DNA of 64,000 nucleotides from Devosia enhydra (lineage in GTDB: Bacteria > Pseudomonadota > Alphaproteobacteria > Rhizobiales > Devosiaceae): the NCBI RefSeq assembly GCF_900119845.1, contig NZ_FPKU01000001.1:1397528-1461527 (forward strand), written 5' to 3'. Numbering within the stretch: position 1 is the first letter of the stretch; each line of letters starts with the position of its first letter. The notes beneath the pieces are model-generated. The model saw only the letters and a program-made list of their open reading frames with translations. It ran no database searches and was not told the DNA's origin. A program made the translations under genes and the position numbers. Below are positions 1-8,666 of this stretch, in pieces.

Positions 1-381
1 ATCCTTGGGCGCGAGGCGATGGGCGAGGATGCGCGCGACGCCCATCTCTTCGACACCTGGCGTATCCGCGTTGGGGGTCGGCTCGTTCATGCCGAGGCCA
101 ACCGCATCGATGGCGACACCTGGTCGCGCGACGGGCTCGCGGCGCTGGCCGGCAACCGCGCCTTCGCCACCATCCTCCTGATCGCGCCCGATGCCGCCCG
201 GCGGCTCGACGCCGTCCGCGCCCTCCTGCCGGCCAAATCCCTCAGCGCCGCAAGCGCGGTGGCCGGCCGCCTCGTCATCCGCGCTGCCGCACCCTCCGGC
301 CTTGCCTTGCGGCGGATCATTGCGCCAATACTGAACCAACTCTCCGGCGCCGGCAGCCTGCCGCGCCTCTGGCACCTCTAG
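1..381 (+). CDS. ureD: UreD, C-terminal part, cut by window edge
   Basis: C-terminal 126 residues of the urease accessory protein UreD (UreH). In the family UreD binds apo-urease in the cytoplasm and, with UreF and UreG, forms the complex that delivers nickel to the active site. The frame is open from the first base, so the N-terminal part of the protein lies outside the window. It is recognised by the UreD-like segments LGREAMGE at the very start and AEANRIDG further on, and by its place 12 bases before ureA, the usual rhizobial order. The likely operon start and promoter are therefore not visible here. The length and the order leave little doubt, although the diagnostic N-terminal half cannot be inspected. 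Confidence 0.85.
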   Translation: MLGREAMGEDARDAHLFDTWRIRVGGRLVHAEANRIDGDTWSRDGLAALAGNRAFATILLIAPDAARRLDAVRALLPAKSLSAASAVAGRLVIRAAAPSGLALRRIIAPILNQLSGAGSLPRLWHL

Positions 382-393
382 GACCCCTCGCCC

Positions 394-696
394 ATGAACC
401 TCACGCCCCGCGAAAAGGACAAGCTGCTGATCGCCATGGCCGCCAACGTTGCGCGCCGCAGGCTCGAACGCGGCGTCAAGCTCAACCATCCCGAGGCGAT
501 CGCGCTCATCACCGATTTCGTCGTCGAAGGCGCCCGCGACGGCCGCCCGGTCGCCGAACTGATGGAAGCGGGCGCCCATGTCGTCACCCGAGCGCAGGTG
601 ATGGAAGGCATCGCCGAGATGATCCACGATGTGCAGGTCGAGGCCACCTTCCCCGATGGCACCAAGCTCGTCACCGTCCACCAGCCGATCCGCTAG
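394..696 (+). CDS. ureA: Urease gamma subunit
   Basis: A 100-residue protein with the length and sequence of the small structural subunit of three-subunit bacterial urease, which hydrolyses urea to ammonia and carbamate in the cytoplasm. The N-terminus [13 protein letters not shown] and the segments [10 protein letters not shown] and [16 protein letters not shown] are typical of UreA. It starts 12 bases after ureD and its stop lies 4 bases before the next gene, so it is part of a dense operon. UreA, UreB and UreC form a trimer of trimers, and all three are encoded in this window. No oddity was seen in the sequence. Confidence 0.97.
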   Translation: MNLTPREKDKLLIAMAANVARRRLERGVKLNHPEAIALITDFVVEGARDGRPVAELMEAGAHVVTRAQVMEGIAEMIHDVQVEATFPDGTKLVTVHQPIR

Positions 697-700
697 CGCC

Positions 701-952
701 ATGCTCGAACTCCGCCCCTCCTGCGAATGCTGCGACAAGGATCTGCCGCCCGACGCGGCCGACGCCATGATCTGCAGCTTCGAATGCACCTTCTGCACCA
801 GTTGCGTCGATGAAAAGCTCGGCGGCAGATGCCCCAATTGCGGCGGCAATTTCGTGCCCCGCCCGATCCGCCCGGCCGGCAAGCTGGCCAACAATCCCCC
901 GTCCACAATCCGCGTGTTCAAGCCATCCGGCTGCGCGCCCAAGGCCGTGTGA
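701..952 (+). CDS. DUF1272 family small zinc-ribbon-like protein
   Basis: An 83-residue cysteine-rich protein. The cysteines occur as C8, C10, C11, then a [11 protein letters not shown] segment around residues 25-35 and CPNCG around 44-48. This pattern fits DUF1272 proteins, which probably bind zinc. The function is not known. The gene sits between ureA and ureB, 4 bases after the ureA stop and 7 bases before ureB. From memory, the published Sinorhizobium meliloti urease region also has an 83-codon reading frame (orf83) interrupting the ure genes, so the arrangement is a rhizobial trait and not an accident of this genome. I chose the ATG at 701 because the longer frame overlaps ureA. A metallochaperone or regulatory role is only a guess. 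Confidence 0.8.
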   Translation: MLELRPSCECCDKDLPPDAADAMICSFECTFCTSCVDEKLGGRCPNCGGNFVPRPIRPAGKLANNPPSTIRVFKPSGCAPKAV

Positions 953-959
953 ATCAATC

Positions 960-1265
960 ATGATCCCAGGCGAAATCATCCCCATGGCCGGCGATATCGA
1001 GCTTAATGCCGGTGCCGAGCAGATCACCATCGAAGTGGCCAATACCGGCGATCGCCCCATTCAGGTGGGCAGCCATTACCATTTCTACGAGACCAATGCC
1101 GGACTGCGCTTTGATCGCGAAAAGGCGCGCGGCATGCGGCTCGATATCGCCGCCGGCACCGCCGTGCGCTTCGAGCCCGGCCAGGCCCGCGAGGTGCGGC
1201 TCGTGCCGCTGTCGGGCGATCGCATCGTCCACGGCTTCCAGGGCAAGGTGATGGGCGCGCTCTGA
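960..1265 (+). CDS. ureB: Urease beta subunit
   Basis: A 101-residue beta subunit of urease. The N-terminus MIPGEIIP, the core [12 protein letters not shown] and the C-terminal [14 protein letters not shown] are family hallmarks. The HFYETN segment is preceded by the loop that packs near the active site of UreC in known structures. I chose the ATG at 960 because it gives the normal length and leaves a 7-base gap to the preceding DUF1272 gene; the longer open frame upstream overlaps that gene. UreB sits on the outside of the UreABC trimer. Nothing unusual was seen. Confidence 0.96.
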   Translation: MIPGEIIPMAGDIELNAGAEQITIEVANTGDRPIQVGSHYHFYETNAGLRFDREKARGMRLDIAAGTAVRFEPGQAREVRLVPLSGDRIVHGFQGKVMGAL

Positions 1266-1367
1266 GGCGGAACAGCGGGCAAAATCCCCCCGCCCCCGCC
1301 TCGGCCCCTTGCATCACGGGGCTGGTGATGACATTGGCTTGGGCCGACCGAGCAAATCGAGGCGCCG

Positions 1368-1766
1368 ATGTCCCAGAAGCCCCTTCCCCTCAAGCACCGC
1401 CTCGCGGCGCAACTTGTCGATCTTTCCAATGGCGGCAAGCAGGATCGCGAGATTGCCGGGCTCGTGGGCGGGTTGGCCATGGCCATCGCCGACAAGCTCA
1501 AAAAGCCCGACTGGCTCGCCGCCAAGGCAGCCATGGGCGATGCCGAGCGCATGGTGCTGCTCGCCGATTTCGACAAGACCATCCCCGAGCGCCTCAAGCA
1601 GGGCCATGGCAAGCATGTCTATGCCATGCAGCTGCTCGGCATTTCGGTGGCCGTGGCCGGCGATCCCGATCCGGAACTGCGTGATGGCGAAAAGCTGCTC
1701 GACGACTATGTCGTGGCCGCCGAAAAGCTCTATCGCGCCGTCGATTCCGCCCGCAAGCGCGCCTGA
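1368..1766 (+). CDS. Urease-cluster conserved protein of 132 residues, unknown function
   Basis: A soluble, mostly helical-looking protein of 132 residues without a signal peptide or membrane segment. It lies 102 bases after ureB and is the last plus-strand gene before the cluster is interrupted. I recognise no domain. From memory, rhizobial urease operons carry a similarly sized frame (orf135 in S. meliloti) near ureB and ureC, and this is probably its counterpart. Features seen are a hydrophobic segment GLVGGLAMAIADKL around residues 31-44 and a charged C-terminus ending in RKRA. The start at 1368 has a GAGG-like ribosome binding site in the preceding bases. It is likely a real gene given its position and high-G+C third positions, but its role is unknown. 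Confidence 0.7.
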   Translation: MSQKPLPLKHRLAAQLVDLSNGGKQDREIAGLVGGLAMAIADKLKKPDWLAAKAAMGDAERMVLLADFDKTIPERLKQGHGKHVYAMQLLGISVAVAGDPDPELRDGEKLLDDYVVAAEKLYRAVDSARKRA

Positions 1767-1792
1767 TCGGCGCGTCTCCGCCTCATAGTGAC

Positions 1793-1814
1793 GGGGAAGG
1801 CCCTCGGCCTCCCC
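1793..1814. terminator. Hairpin between convergent genes
   Basis: A G+C-rich inverted repeat: a left arm of 10 bases at 1793-1802 (GGGGAAGGCC), a 3-base loop and a right arm GGCCTCCCC at 1806-1814, with one unpaired A. It lies between the ends of the 132-codon plus-strand gene and the minus-strand cytochrome gene, where a terminator for both would be expected. There is no run of T on either side, so it may only stabilise mRNA ends or work with Rho. Confidence 0.45.
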
Positions 1815-1827
1815 CCGCGGATCGGCC

Positions 1828-2652
1828 TCAGTCCTTGGGCTCGAGCGAGCGCAGATAGACCACGATGGCCTGCACGTCCTCGGGCTTCATCTTGGCGTAA
1901 TAGGCATAGGCCATCGGCGGCATCATCGGATTGCCATCGGGCCGCACGCCGGCCGTGATCATCTTGGCGATGTCTTCATCCGAGTAGTCGGCGAGCCCCG
2001 TCGGGGTGATGTTGGGCGACACCGAAATGCCCCACGGCCCGTGGAATTCGTTGCCGCCCGCGCCCAGCGACGTCTCGAACTGCGCGATGCCGTTCTCCAT
2101 CGGGGTGTGGCAGACGATGCAGTGGCCGAGGGGACCCGCGAGATATTCGCCATACTCCGCAGTCACGCCCTCGGGGATCGACGCCACGCTGGTGATCGGC
2201 GGGCCATAGGCCGGCGGCAGAGGCATGCGATAGGTCGACGTGCCGGGGTCGTTCTCCACCGCCGGCACCGTGCGCAGATACTGCACGATGGAGGCGAGGT
2301 CGTCGTCCGAAATGCCCTTGTAGACCTCGAACGGCATCGGCGGCCCGATCAGGCTGCCATCGGGGCGGATGCCCTCGCGAATCGCCCGCGCCAGCTCCGC
2401 ATCGCTCCAACCGCTGATCCGGCTCGCCGGCGTGATGTTGGGCGCGATCGCGGTGAAGGCCTCGACATCTTCCACCAGGCGCCCGCTCAGCGCCTTGGTC
2501 TCATCGAAGCCCTGCGGCCCGATAGGTGTGTGGCAGCTGCCGCACGCCCCGATCGATGTCACGATATATTCGCCCCGCTCGACGCTGGGGGCGGCCTGCG
2601 CGCCGGCAATGGTCGCAGCAAGCCCTGCGGCTGCCAAAGCAATTGATTTCAT
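1828..2652 (-). CDS. Di-haem c-type cytochrome, periplasmic
   Basis: A 274-residue secreted cytochrome c with two haem-binding motifs, CGSCH at 37-41 and CIVCH at 178-182, in two repeated class I domains (about 21-140 and 160-274). Each domain also has a PPM segment (GPPMPF, MMPPM) that could supply the methionine ligand. Residues 1-20 form a signal peptide ending GAQA. The architecture resembles small cytochrome subunits that pass electrons from periplasmic alcohol, aldehyde or sugar dehydrogenases, but no dehydrogenase gene is adjacent. I chose the ATG at 2652 because a GGAGAGGGA site precedes it; the open frame extends 32 codons further without signal-peptide character. It is transcribed against the urease genes and lies between ureB and ureC. 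Confidence 0.88.
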   Translation of the reverse strand: MKSIALAAAGLAATIAGAQAAPSVERGEYIVTSIGACGSCHTPIGPQGFDETKALSGRLVEDVEAFTAIAPNITPASRISGWSDAELARAIREGIRPDGSLIGPPMPFEVYKGISDDDLASIVQYLRTVPAVENDPGTSTYRMPLPPAYGPPITSVASIPEGVTAEYGEYLAGPLGHCIVCHTPMENGIAQFETSLGAGGNEFHGPWGISVSPNITPTGLADYSDEDIAKMITAGVRPDGNPMMPPMAYAYYAKMKPEDVQAIVVYLRSLEPKD

Positions 2653-2830
2653 TATCGTCGTCCCTCTCCAAGACCGCGACACAATGCCTCGGATCGGTCC
2701 GAAAATAAATTTGAATTTCGTCTTCAGCTTTATCTGTATTGCGGCCATTCGCCGAATTTTTTGGCAGGGTGCTGGACAGCCTCATCGTTAGGCGGTGATA
2801 TGCGGCTCCTGCCTTACGCCCGAGGTTTTC

Positions 2831-4540
2831 ATGCCTGCCCGCATCTCCCGCGCCACCTATGCCGACATGTATGGCCCCACCACCGGCGACCGCGTCCGCC
2901 TCGCCGATACGGAGCTCATCATCGAGGTGGAGAAGGATTTCACCACCTATGGAGAAGAGGTGAAGTTCGGCGGCGGCAAGGTCATCCGCGACGGCATGGG
3001 CCAGTCGCAGCGCACGCGCGCCGAGGGCGCCGTCGATACCGTCATTACCAATGCGCTCGTCGTCGATGTCACCGGCATCTACAAGGCCGATATCGGCTTG
3101 AAGGATGGGCGCATCGTCGGCATCGGCAAGGCAGGCAATCCCGATACCCAGCCCGGCGTCACCATCATCATCGGGCCTTCCACCGAGGCCATCGCGGGCG
3201 AAGGCAAGATCCTCACCGCCGGCGGCATGGATGCCCATATTCACTTCATCTGCCCCCAGCAGATCGAGGAAGCGCTGATGTCGGGCGTCACCACCATGCT
3301 GGGCGGCGGCTCGGGCCCGGCTCATGGCACGCTCGCCACCACCTGCACAGGCGCCTGGCATATCGAGCGCATGCTCGAAAGCTTCGATGCCTTCCCGATG
3401 AATCTGGCGCTCGCCGGCAAGGGCAATGCCAGCCGGGCCGCTCCGCTCGAGGAGATGATCCTCTCGGGCGCCTCCTGCCTCAAGCTGCACGAGGATTGGG
3501 GCACCACCCCCGCTGCCATCGACAACTGCCTCACGGTTGCCGACGCCTTCGACGTGCAGGTGATGATCCACACCGATACGCTCAATGAGAGCGGTTTCGT
3601 GGAAGACACCGTGGCCGCCTTCAAGGGCCGCACCATCCACGCTTTCCACACCGAGGGTGCCGGCGGCGGGCATGCGCCCGACATCATCAAGGTGGCGGGG
3701 CTGCCCAACGTCATCCCCTCCTCCACCAACCCGACGCGGCCCTATACCCGCAACACCATCGCCGAGCATCTCGATATGCTGATGGTGTGCCACCACCTCT
3801 CGCCCTCCATTCCCGAAGACGTCGCCTTCGCCGAAAGCCGCATCCGCAAGGAGACGATCGCCGCAGAAGATATCCTGCACGATATCGGCGCCTTCTCGGT
3901 CATCTCCTCCGATAGCCAGGCCATGGGCCGCGTCGGCGAAGTGTTGATCCGCACCTGGCAGACGGCCGACAAGATGAAGCGCCAGCGCGGCAAGCTGCCG
4001 GAGGAAAAGGGCGACAACGACAATTTCCGCGTCCGCCGCTATATCGCCAAATACACCATCAACCCCGCCATCGCGCATGGGCTTTCGGCCCATATCGGCT
4101 CGGTCGAAGTGGGCAAGCGCGCCGACCTCGTGCTCTGGAACCCGGCCTTTTTCGGCGTGAAGCCCGAAATGGTCCTGCTCGGCGGCGTCATCGCGGCCGC
4201 TCCGATGGGCGATCCCAACGCCTCCATTCCCACCCCGCAGCCCATGCATTACCGCCCGATGTTCGGCGCCTATGGCAAGTCGGTGTCGCGCTCCTCGGTC
4301 ACCTTCGTTTCCCGCGCCGCCCATGAGGCGGGTCTCCGCGCCCGCCTCGGCGTCGAAAAAACCATGCTTCCGGTCGAAAACACCCGCTCGGGCATCGGCA
4401 AGGCCGCAATGCTCCTCAACGACGCCACCCCCCATATCGAAGTCGACCCCGAAACCTACGAAGTCCGCGCCGACGGCATCCTCCTCACCTGCGAACCAGC
4501 CACTGTACTCCCCATGGCCCAGCGGTATTTTTTGTTCTGA
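2831..4540 (+). CDS. ureC: Urease alpha (catalytic) subunit
   Basis: A 569-residue catalytic subunit of urease. By alignment to the Klebsiella enzyme the nickel ligands are all present: His136 and His138 in DAHIHFICP, the lysine to be carbamylated Lys218 in LKLHEDWG, His247, His273 and Asp361. The catalytic flap His is in MVCHHLSP at 318-325. One residue is missing relative to the Klebsiella segment TCTPGPW (here TCTGAW), a difference I believe also occurs in some other alphaproteobacterial ureases. The ATG at 2831 matches the normal UreC N-terminus [17 protein letters not shown]; an upstream ATG at 2795 would add 12 atypical residues. Because a minus-strand gene lies just before it, ureC should have its own promoter in 2653-2830. 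Confidence 0.98.
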   Translation: MPARISRATYADMYGPTTGDRVRLADTELIIEVEKDFTTYGEEVKFGGGKVIRDGMGQSQRTRAEGAVDTVITNALVVDVTGIYKADIGLKDGRIVGIGKAGNPDTQPGVTIIIGPSTEAIAGEGKILTAGGMDAHIHFICPQQIEEALMSGVTTMLGGGSGPAHGTLATTCTGAWHIERMLESFDAFPMNLALAGKGNASRAAPLEEMILSGASCLKLHEDWGTTPAAIDNCLTVADAFDVQVMIHTDTLNESGFVEDTVAAFKGRTIHAFHTEGAGGGHAPDIIKVAGLPNVIPSSTNPTRPYTRNTIAEHLDMLMVCHHLSPSIPEDVAFAESRIRKETIAAEDILHDIGAFSVISSDSQAMGRVGEVLIRTWQTADKMKRQRGKLPEEKGDNDNFRVRRYIAKYTINPAIAHGLSAHIGSVEVGKRADLVLWNPAFFGVKPEMVLLGGVIAAAPMGDPNASIPTPQPMHYRPMFGAYGKSVSRSSVTFVSRAAHEAGLRARLGVEKTMLPVENTRSGIGKAAMLLNDATPHIEVDPETYEVRADGILLTCEPATVLPMAQRYFLF

Positions 4541-4643
4541 TCTGGTCGTCGCCTTGATGGCTGCGTGATTGTGGGAAGCATTCGCGCAGTATCTTCTACG
4601 TACCGCTACTGCTATCCTTCCACCGATTGGGGGATAGAGAGCA

Positions 4644-5366
4644 GTGCGCGCGTTTAGATCTGCCGGCGCCCGTCTTCTACGTGCGCTTGGATGCCTTTGC
4701 GTCGGCCTCTGCGGAGCGGCTGCAAGCCTTGTCGGCCTTGCCCTCCTGGGCATGGTCGTGCCGCACCCGTCGACCGCCCGGTTCGCAGACGCGCCGCGGC
4801 CCCATCAGGTGCTGGTCATCGCCAACACCATCCACACCGACCTCGCCATCCCCGTCGATCCGCGCTCCCTTGCGACTTTCGCGGAGCTCGCTGGCACCGA
4901 CCTGCCCATTCATCATCCCGACGCGCAATGGCTGCTTTTCGGCTGGGGTGGGCGCTCATTCTATCTCGAAACGCCCACGCTGGCCGATATCCGGCCGGGC
5001 CCGCTCTTCCGCGCGCTGACGCTCGACAGCTCCGTCATGCATGTCGACGTTCTGGGCGCACTCGATCCAAACTATCCGGGCGTCACCACACTGGCGCTCA
5101 CCGACGATGCCTATTCCGCTCTTCTTTCGGCTATCTCCCAGAGCTTTCTCAGGCGAGACGACGCGATCGTGCCGATCGAGGGCTATTCGTTCGGCGCCGT
5201 GGACCGGTTCTACGAAGCAAATGGCCTCTTCAACGCCTTTGCCGGCTGCAATACCTGGACGGCGCGGATGCTGCGGTCCGCAGGCATCGCTACGGGCCTG
5301 TGGAATGCACTGCCCTCCTCCCTCGAGACATCGCTGCGCTGGTTCAATCGGGAGGCACTGGATTGA
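4644..5366 (+). CDS. DUF2459/TIGR02117 urease-region protein
   Basis: A 240-residue protein with an N-terminal membrane anchor (about residues 11-38, ALGCLCVGLCGAAASLVGLALLG) followed by a domain probably outside the membrane. Segments such as IANTIHTDLAIPVD, WLLFGWGG, FYLETPT, HVDVLG and GCNTWTARML match the family described as a conserved hypothetical of urease regions (TIGR02117, DUF2459). Its biochemical role is unknown. The conserved Cys-Asn-Thr-Trp near residue 207 and His around residue 64 would be consistent with a Cys-His type hydrolase fold, but this is inference. The start is GTG at 4644, with a purine-rich GGGGATAGAGAG before it. It lies 103 bases after ureC. Confidence 0.72.
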   Translation: MRAFRSAGARLLRALGCLCVGLCGAAASLVGLALLGMVVPHPSTARFADAPRPHQVLVIANTIHTDLAIPVDPRSLATFAELAGTDLPIHHPDAQWLLFGWGGRSFYLETPTLADIRPGPLFRALTLDSSVMHVDVLGALDPNYPGVTTLALTDDAYSALLSAISQSFLRRDDAIVPIEGYSFGAVDRFYEANGLFNAFAGCNTWTARMLRSAGIATGLWNALPSSLETSLRWFNREALD

Positions 5367-5431
5367 GCCGTCGCGGGGCGGCAAATTCTTTGCTGTTCTG
5401 ATCGTCCGCTTCTAGCGCTATACTGCCGTCC

Positions 5432-5884
5432 ATGAACAGGATCGATCCTAGGCGGACTGCGGGTTACGATGAGGATTTCGCGCTCTGGAGCGCGGAACAG
5501 GCTGCGCTTTTGCGCGCGGGCCGGCTCGACCGCATCGATCTCGAAAACGTCGCCGAGGAGATCGCGAGCTTGGGGCGAAGTGACAAAAGGGAAATCGCCA
5601 GCCGCCTTGTGGTGCTCATTGCGCACCTGCTGAAATACCGGTTCCAGCCATCAGCGCGCAGCAACAGCTGGCGCGCCACGATCCTCGGACAGCGAATGGC
5701 AATTGCGGGCCTGATTGAGGATAGTCCCAGTCTCCGCGCCTATCCAGGCACGATGATCGACAGGCAATACCGATTGGCAAGGCTAGAAGCGTCCGGAGAA
5801 ACCGACCTTCCCGAGCACACCTTCCCCGAAACCTGCCCCTGGACCATCGCCCAGATCCTCGACCCCGATTTCCTGCCCGAGTAG
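5432..5884 (+). CDS. DUF29 family protein
   Basis: A 150-residue protein of the DUF29 type. The characteristic parts are the N-terminal YDEDFALWSAEQAALLRAG, then LDRIDLENVAEEIASLGRSDKREI around residues 31-54, and HLLKYRFQP near 65. DUF29 proteins are widespread in cyanobacteria and proteobacteria and have no established function. The gene lies inside the urease cluster between ureC and ureE, 65 bases after the DUF2459 gene, but nothing in its sequence suggests a role in urea metabolism. Its composition matches its neighbours, so recent transfer is not evident. Confidence 0.8.
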   Translation: MNRIDPRRTAGYDEDFALWSAEQAALLRAGRLDRIDLENVAEEIASLGRSDKREIASRLVVLIAHLLKYRFQPSARSNSWRATILGQRMAIAGLIEDSPSLRAYPGTMIDRQYRLARLEASGETDLPEHTFPETCPWTIAQILDPDFLPE

Positions 5885-5960
5885 CCGGACCACCGCCACA
5901 CGCCGGCCGCTTTTGCAGTATGCGGTGGCTGCTTCGGTACCGATCCGCAGGGACGACATC

Positions 5961-6338
5961 ATGAAGACGCCGCTTGCCGCCGCCCTCGCGCTTTGCCTTT
6001 CCCTCTGCGCCCTCCCCGCCGCGGCGGTCGAGGCCCCGCTGATCCTCAGCCTCGGGGCCGCTGGCAACGCCGAACGCAATGTGGTGCGCTACGAATGCGA
6101 GGATGGGGTGGAGCGTGTCGTCACCTACATCAATGCCGCCCCCAACTTCCTCGCGCTGGTTTCCATCGAGGAGCAGACTTTTGTCATGGCCGCCGGGCTT
6201 GCCGCATCGGGCGTTCGCTATGCCGCCGGCCAATATGCCTGGTGGTCTGCCGGCCCCGAGGCCGATCTTTACGATCTGACAGAGGGCGAGGATGCCGCCC
6301 CCATCGCCCATTGCTTCGAGATCACCGAAACGCCTTGA
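5961..6338 (+). CDS. MliC-like periplasmic lysozyme inhibitor
   Basis: A 125-residue secreted protein. Residues 1-22 are a signal peptide ending PAAA. The rest resembles the MliC/PliC family of inhibitors of c-type lysozyme: a YECEDG segment near residue 43, a conserved Ala-Ser-Gly-Val-Arg-Tyr segment near 80-85, and the YAAGQYAWWSAGPEADLYD stretch. The serine in ASGVRY would correspond to the conserved inhibitory loop of the family. A second cysteine near the C-terminus could form a disulfide with Cys45. I chose the ATG at 5961 because it opens the signal peptide and follows CAGGGACG. It lies in the urease cluster without an obvious functional link. Confidence 0.68.
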   Translation: MKTPLAAALALCLSLCALPAAAVEAPLILSLGAAGNAERNVVRYECEDGVERVVTYINAAPNFLALVSIEEQTFVMAAGLAASGVRYAAGQYAWWSAGPEADLYDLTEGEDAAPIAHCFEITETP

Positions 6339-6443
6339 GCCCTGCGGCGTTCTCGCGGGTCCGTCTCGCGCTTGTGGAATTTACTTTCCCTTCCACCGCT
6401 CTAAAGTGACTTTCGGGTGGGAAGCCCGAACCTGAGAGTGCCC

Positions 6444-6947
6444 ATGCCTGAGACGTTCCGCGCCATCCGCTATCTGGCGCCCGACCCCGCAGCCAGCTGC
6501 TGGGATGTTCTGGTGCTCAAGAGCGACGAGCGCCGCGTCCGCCGCCGCCGGCTCGAGCTGGTGCATGGCGATTTCGTGCTGGTCGATTTCCCCGAAACCA
6601 TCGATCTCGAAGACAATGGCAGGCTCGAGCTCGAGGACGGGCGCTTCGTCGGCATTTCGGCAGCCGAGGAGCTGCTCTACGAGATCCGGGCGAAGGATCC
6701 GGTGCATCTCATGCAGCTCTGCTGGCACCTGGGCAACCGCCACACCCCCACCCAGATCGCGCGCGAGTGGGATGGCCTCGGCCAGCGCATCCTGATCCGC
6801 CGGGACCATGTGCTGCGCCGCATGCTCGAACAGCTGGGCGCCACCGTCACCGAGATCAGCGAGCCTTTCTCGCCCGTCGCCGGGGCCTATCACGGCCATG
6901 GCGAGCATGATCATGGCGACAAGAGCCACGCCCTCCTCAATCGATGA
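6444..6947 (+). CDS. ureE: Urease accessory nickel chaperone UreE
   Basis: A 167-residue UreE. It has the N-terminal peptide-binding domain (about 1-75), a nickel-binding second domain containing HLMQLCWHLGNRHTPTQI around residues 91-108, and a histidine-rich tail YHGHGEHDHGDKSH that should bind extra nickel. The GNRHTP histidine is the conserved dimer-interface nickel ligand. UreE supplies nickel to UreG during urease activation. The ATG at 6444 follows a GAGAG sequence; a GTG at 6417 would add nine residues and cannot be excluded. It overlaps ureF by 4 bases (ATGA), which suggests translational coupling. Confidence 0.94.
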   Translation: MPETFRAIRYLAPDPAASCWDVLVLKSDERRVRRRRLELVHGDFVLVDFPETIDLEDNGRLELEDGRFVGISAAEELLYEIRAKDPVHLMQLCWHLGNRHTPTQIAREWDGLGQRILIRRDHVLRRMLEQLGATVTEISEPFSPVAGAYHGHGEHDHGDKSHALLNR

Positions 6948-7600
6948 GCGCGCCCCTCCAGAAGCTTCTTGCCTGGCTCTCGCCCGCCTTTCCCATCGGC
7001 GCCTTCGCCTGGTCGGCCGGACTTGAATCGGCAATTGCGGAAGGCGCCGTAAGCGATTCCGCCACCACGCGAAACTGGATCGAGACGGCGCTCCGCGTCG
7101 GGGGACTGCGCACCGACGCCACCCTTTGCGCCCGCGCCTGGGATGCCGCGGCGCGCGCTGAGGACCTCGCCGCCATCGCCGATCTCGCCATCGCCCTCGT
7201 GCCGGCCGCCGAGCGGCTGGCCGAGACCATTGCGATGGGCGAGGCCTTCGCAACCGCCGCGCGGGCCTGGCCCTCCGATGTGTTCGCGCGCCTGCCCCGC
7301 CCCTGCCCCTATCCGGTCGCCGTCGGCGCCATCGGGGCCGCCCATGATGTGCCGCGCGAGGCGGCCATCACCGCCTTTCTTGCTGCCACCGTCCATGGCC
7401 AGATTTCGGTCGCGGTCCGCCTCGTGCCTATCGGGCAGACCGATGGGCTGAGGATCCTTGCCGCCCTCGAGCCCGTCATTGCCGAGATCGCCGCCGAGGC
7501 CGCGGCGACCGCGCTGGACGATATCGGCGCCATGGGCTACGCCGCAGATATCGCGCAGATGCGCCACGAGACCCAGACAACGCGAATCTTCCGCTCATGA
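6944..7600 (+). CDS. ureF: Urease accessory protein UreF
   Basis: A 218-residue UreF. The N-terminus [24 protein letters not shown] is the family signature. The protein is all-helical and bridges UreD and UreG in the activation complex, where it governs GTPase-coupled nickel insertion. It overlaps ureE by 4 bases upstream and the DUF3995-like gene by 4 bases downstream, so the run ureE-ureF-DUF3995-ureG is translationally coupled. The length is close to the family norm and no defect was seen. Confidence 0.95.
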   Translation: MSAPLQKLLAWLSPAFPIGAFAWSAGLESAIAEGAVSDSATTRNWIETALRVGGLRTDATLCARAWDAAARAEDLAAIADLAIALVPAAERLAETIAMGEAFATAARAWPSDVFARLPRPCPYPVAVGAIGAAHDVPREAAITAFLAATVHGQISVAVRLVPIGQTDGLRILAALEPVIAEIAAEAAATALDDIGAMGYAADIAQMRHETQTTRIFRS

Positions 7601-8028
7601 GCATGCTTCTCGCCGCCCTCGTCTTCATCCCGCTCCTCGCCGTCGCCATGGGCTATGCGCTCTGGAGCGTGGGCGCCACCTGGCCGATCCGCAACCAGGA
7701 GCTTCTGGCCAAGACGGTGGTCGGCACGCCCGGCATCACCCGGATGCCTTCGCGCTGGACATCTCTACTCGCTGCCATTCTCACCCTTGGCGCCGGCATC
7801 ACCGCCCTGTCTCTGGCCGATCACGACAGCGGCGGAACCTGGCTCACCCTTCTGGGCATCGTCTGCGCCGCCGCCTTCCTCGCCCGGGGCTGGGCGGGTT
7901 ATCGGCCGGAATGGCGCCGCCGCTATTCCGAAATGCCCTTTGCCGATCTCGACCGCCGGGTCTACTCTCCGGGGGCCCTCGCCATCGGCCTGGGCTTTGT
8001 CGCTCTCGTGATCATGAGGCTTTTATGA
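7597..8028 (+). CDS. Four-helix membrane protein, DUF3995-like, inserted between ureF and ureG
   Basis: A 143-residue integral membrane protein with about four hydrophobic segments, near residues 3-22, 56-76, 82-98 and 124-142. The pattern [11 protein letters not shown] near the N-terminus and [16 protein letters not shown] followed by [14 protein letters not shown] is like DUF3995, whose function is unknown. It overlaps ureF by 4 bases and ureG by 4 bases (both ATGA), so it is built into the urease translation unit. Many urease clusters carry the nickel permease genes ureH, ureJ or hupE, and none is visible here. A transport or membrane-tethering role in nickel supply is therefore an attractive but unproven idea; it lacks the His-rich HX4DH motif of NiCoT permeases. 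Confidence 0.65.
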   Translation: MSMLLAALVFIPLLAVAMGYALWSVGATWPIRNQELLAKTVVGTPGITRMPSRWTSLLAAILTLGAGITALSLADHDSGGTWLTLLGIVCAAAFLARGWAGYRPEWRRRYSEMPFADLDRRVYSPGALAIGLGFVALVIMRLL

Positions 8029-8657
8029 GCTCCCTCAACGGCCCCCTGCGCGTCGGCATCGGCGGCCCGGTCGGCTCGGGCAAGACCACGCTCTGCGAGA
8101 TGCTGCTCAAGGCGATGCGTGACCGCTATTCCATGGCGGTCGTCACCAACGACATCTATACTCGCGAGGATGCCCTCATCCTCTCGCGCGTGCAGGCGAT
8201 TTCGGAAGACCGCATCGTCGGGGTCGAAACCGGCGGCTGCCCGCACACCGCCATCCGCGAGGATGCTTCGCTCAACCTCGCAGCCATCGCCGATCTCAAT
8301 GCCCGCTTCCCCGATCTCGATATCATCCTGATCGAATCAGGCGGCGACAATCTTGCCGCCACCTTCTCGCCCGATCTCGCCGACATCACGCTCTACGTCA
8401 TCTCGGTGGCCCAAGGCGAAAAAGTGCCGCGCAAGGGCGGCCCGGCCATTTCCCGCTCCGATCTCCTCGTCATCACCCACACCGACCTGGCCGAGCATGT
8501 GCATGCCAGCCTCGCGGTCATGGAGGCCGACACCATCAAGGTGCGCGAAGGCCGGCCGTATGTCTTCACCGACCTGTTGCGCCGCGAAAACCTCGAGGAA
8601 ATCATCGCCTTCATCGAAACCATGGGCGGGCTGACCACGGCCCGCGCGGCGGAATAG
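8025..8657 (+). CDS. ureG: Urease accessory GTPase UreG, with altered G4 motif
   Basis: A 210-residue SIMIBI-class GTPase that couples GTP hydrolysis to nickel delivery. The P-loop [10 protein letters not shown] is at 13-22, the nickel-binding Cys-Pro-His ([11 protein letters not shown]) near 68-78, and the ESGGDNL segment follows. The guanine-specificity motif, NKxD in the family, reads Thr151-His-Thr-Asp154 here. The Asp that contacts the base is kept, but both Asn and Lys are replaced. Flanking residues (LLVI before, DLA after) are normal, so the change is not a frameshift. It begins in a 4-base overlap with the DUF3995-like gene. The rest of the protein is intact and full length. Confidence 0.95.
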   Translation: MSSLNGPLRVGIGGPVGSGKTTLCEMLLKAMRDRYSMAVVTNDIYTREDALILSRVQAISEDRIVGVETGGCPHTAIREDASLNLAAIADLNARFPDLDIILIESGGDNLAATFSPDLADITLYVISVAQGEKVPRKGGPAISRSDLLVITHTDLAEHVHASLAVMEADTIKVREGRPYVFTDLLRRENLEEIIAFIETMGGLTTARAAE

Positions 8658-8666
8658 CGGCAGGCC

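Noticed and set aside
2501-4753. A 750-codon open frame on the minus strand opposite ureC
   Set aside because: It is the shadow of ureC in high-G+C DNA; its translation is rich in His, Asp, Gly and Arg without domains, and UreC motifs on the plus strand are complete.
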